From: Nitrospina sp.
GTDB taxonomy: Bacteria; Nitrospinota; Nitrospinia; Nitrospinales; VA-1
DNA: 64,000 bases
Assembly: GCA_018653085.1 (NCBI GenBank)
Contig: JABIAY010000053.1
Span: 128,561-192,560 of the forward strand
Direction: 5' to 3'
Shown: piece by piece, positions 62,743 through 64,000 of the stretch
Layout: every line of letters starts with the position of its first letter
Position numbering within the stretch: the first letter of the stretch is position 1
Program-made: the position numbers and the translations under genes
The notes under the pieces: model-generated
The model's input: the letters and a program-made list of their open reading frames with translations, nothing else
What the model was told of the DNA's origin: nothing
Databases searched by the model: none

Positions 62743-64000
62743 TTAAGCAATCGGGAGATGGATGGAAAACCGACTTCCTTTTCCAGGGGTACTGTCTACG
62801 GAAACTTGACCACGGTGGGCCTGGGCGATATGTTTAACGATGGCAAGCCCCAGACCGGTTCCGCCAAACTTCCTACTGCGGGCCTCATCGACCCGGTAAA
62901 ACCTTTCGAACAACCTGGGTAAGTGGTTGGAGTCGATACCGCACCCCCAATCCTGTACTCCGATCACTACTTCCGATGTATTTTTGGAAACCTCAATTTC
63001 GACCCGGTTGTTGGGTTCGCTGTATTTAAGTGCATTGTCCACCAGATTGATTACGGCCTGGCTTAAAAGAGCGGGGTTAACTTGAGCCCATAAATCTTCT
63101 TCGCAATTCAAGTGAAGGGTTGAGTTTTTGTCCGAAGCCTTCAATTCGCAATCCTGTATGACTGATTCCAGAATGTCCTTGACCCTGGTTTTTCCCAGAA
63201 TTATTTCAGAGCCATCGGAGTTTTGTTCAAGACGTGAAAGGCTCAGGAGATCTTCAATAATCGCATCCAACCGATTAATTTGTTTTTCGATGATTTTCAA
63301 AAAGCGTTCTGCTTCATCGCGATTTCCCAGTGCTCCTTGTAGAAGAGTTTCAACAAATCCCTTAACAAGGGTAATAGGAGTTTTCAATTCATGGGAAACA
63401 TTTGCAACAAAGTCACGGCGAATAGTTTCCAACCGGCGAATCCGTGTAATGTCATTCAGCACAATGACTGCACCAACCGCTTGTCCCTGACTGTCTTGCA
63501 GGACCGCTCCATGTGCCTGGAGATACTTTTCATTTCCTATGGCAAGATCTGTTTCCGCATTTTTTCTTCCCTTGAGAGTATGGCTCACGAATTTCAGGAG
63601 CGCCGGATTCCTGATGACCTCCTGGATGGGCCGACCCTCGGCTTGCCCCGGGTCAACACCAATTAATCTGGCGGCCGCGTGATTCATGCTAAGCAACAGT
63701 TCCTGGGCATCCACAGCCAACACACCCTCCACCATACTTGAAAGTACCGCTTCCCTTTCGTTGCGCTGAACGGTGATAGTGCGGATTCGTTTGTCCAGTT
63801 GGGAAACCATCTGGTTGAAAGCATCGGCCAGCGCACAGATTTCAATGGAATCGCTTTGGATAGATAATTCTTCGTTCCGTTCACCTCTTGAAATAGACTC
63901 CGCAACAGATTTCATTTTTTCGAGGGGGCGACTGATTCTACGTGAAACCATCAGGCTGATTCCGGCCGCGAGCAAACCAACTATCAGACCGACACTGGCT
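62743..64000 (-). CDS. phoR: PhoR-like sensor histidine kinase, N-terminus beyond window
   Basis: The gene is cut by the window end: its frame stays open through base 64000 with a membrane helix (ASVGLIVGLLAAGISLMV) and no stop. In order come a HAMP domain (SRRISRPLEKM...), a PAS domain (EREAVLSSMVEGVLAVDA...), a HisKA dimerisation domain with the phosphoacceptor His (FVANVSHELKTPITL) and a HATPase domain (N box NLVDNALKY, G boxes GVQDWGCGI and GTGLGLAIV). This HAMP-PAS-HisKA layout and the adjacent pst operon identify PhoR. phoB would be expected just outside the window. Confidence 0.9.
   Translation of the reverse strand, partial: ASVGLIVGLLAAGISLMVSRRISRPLEKMKSVAESISRGERNEELSIQSDSIEICALADAFNQMVSQLDKRIRTITVQRNEREAVLSSMVEGVLAVDAQELLLSMNHAAARLIGVDPGQAEGRPIQEVIRNPALLKFVSHTLKGRKNAETDLAIGNEKYLQAHGAVLQDSQGQAVGAVIVLNDITRIRRLETIRRDFVANVSHELKTPITLVKGFVETLLQGALGNRDEAERFLKIIEKQINRLDAIIEDLLSLSRLEQNSDGSEIILGKTRVKDILESVIQDCELKASDKNSTLHLNCEEDLWAQVNPALLSQAVINLVDNALKYSEPNNRVEIEVSKNTSEVVIGVQDWGCGIDSNHLPRLFERFYRVDEARSRKFGGTGLGLAIVKHIAQAHRGQVSVDSTPGKGSRFSIHLPIA

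Noticed and set aside
1-64000. tRNA, rRNA, CRISPR array, prophage or plasmid functions
   Set aside because: I looked for cloverleaf/TPsiC-like segments, evenly spaced direct repeats with spacers, integrases, transposases and phage structural genes and found none.

Overview
The window looks like chromosomal DNA of a free-living Gram-negative (diderm) bacterium of moderate GC content. An outer membrane is implied by a two-partner secretion pair, an outer-membrane porin and a TonB-like protein. The most telling block is a complete bacterial proteasome / ubiquitin-like modifier operon (ATPase, Dop, alpha subunit, a 58-residue Pup/UBact modifier, beta subunit, PafA). In diderms this combination is known from Nitrospirota, Nitrospinota and some candidate phyla. 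My best guess is a Nitrospinota-like organism; that is inference, since no rRNA or tRNA gene was seen in the window.

Layout. 1-1.6 kb: two small unrecognised genes and a 625-bp gap. 1.6-9.1 kb: TpsB transporter and a 1,929-residue TpsA adhesin. 9.3-13.3 kb: two linked hypothetical genes, NAD synthetase and ElbB. 13.5-19.0 kb: a tight six-gene operon for a surface glycoconjugate or modified lipid (epimerase, WbqC-like protein, two radical SAM/SPASM proteins, GT2, methyltransferase). 19.0-25.6 kb (minus strand): a GGDEF-PilZ protein, a leucine-rich-repeat protein and SMC. 25.7-32.8 kb: housekeeping and transport genes (ArsC/Spx-like, Nudix, ATP-grasp, PyrF, DUF4149, carbamoyltransferase, PhnE-like permease, SYLF protein). 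32.9-39.8 kb: a DinG-type helicase, then a minus-strand group of two paralogous CDP-alcohol phosphatidyltransferase fusions, a TonB-like protein and a nucleotidyltransferase-like protein. 40.0-46.7 kb: the proteasome operon with a HIT protein overlapping its end. 46.9-54.7 kb: NadA, PAS-GGDEF, an EF-hand-like protein, a cNMP-PAS sensor, a CBS protein, FumC, an RpoH-like sigma factor and two small envelope proteins. 54.8-64 kb (minus strand): a phosphate regulon, phoR-porin-pstS-pstC-pstA-pstB-phoU.

Two cross-cutting signals stand out. First, a dispersed repeat family sits directly on or after gene stop codons (typical start TAACCACTAGGCGTGG). Copies lie at about 9.1, 13.3, 21.8, 30.8, 34.9, 46.7 and 54.8 kb, and a related block is embedded in frame near the 5' end of tpsA. 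Second, the pstS and porin upstream regions share 11-bp-periodic CTAAC half-sites, the geometry of a PhoB operator but with an unusual sequence.

Functionally the window combines targeted proteolysis, envelope construction and adhesion, c-di-GMP signalling, NAD synthesis and phosphate scavenging. All calls come from reading sequence and motifs without database searches.
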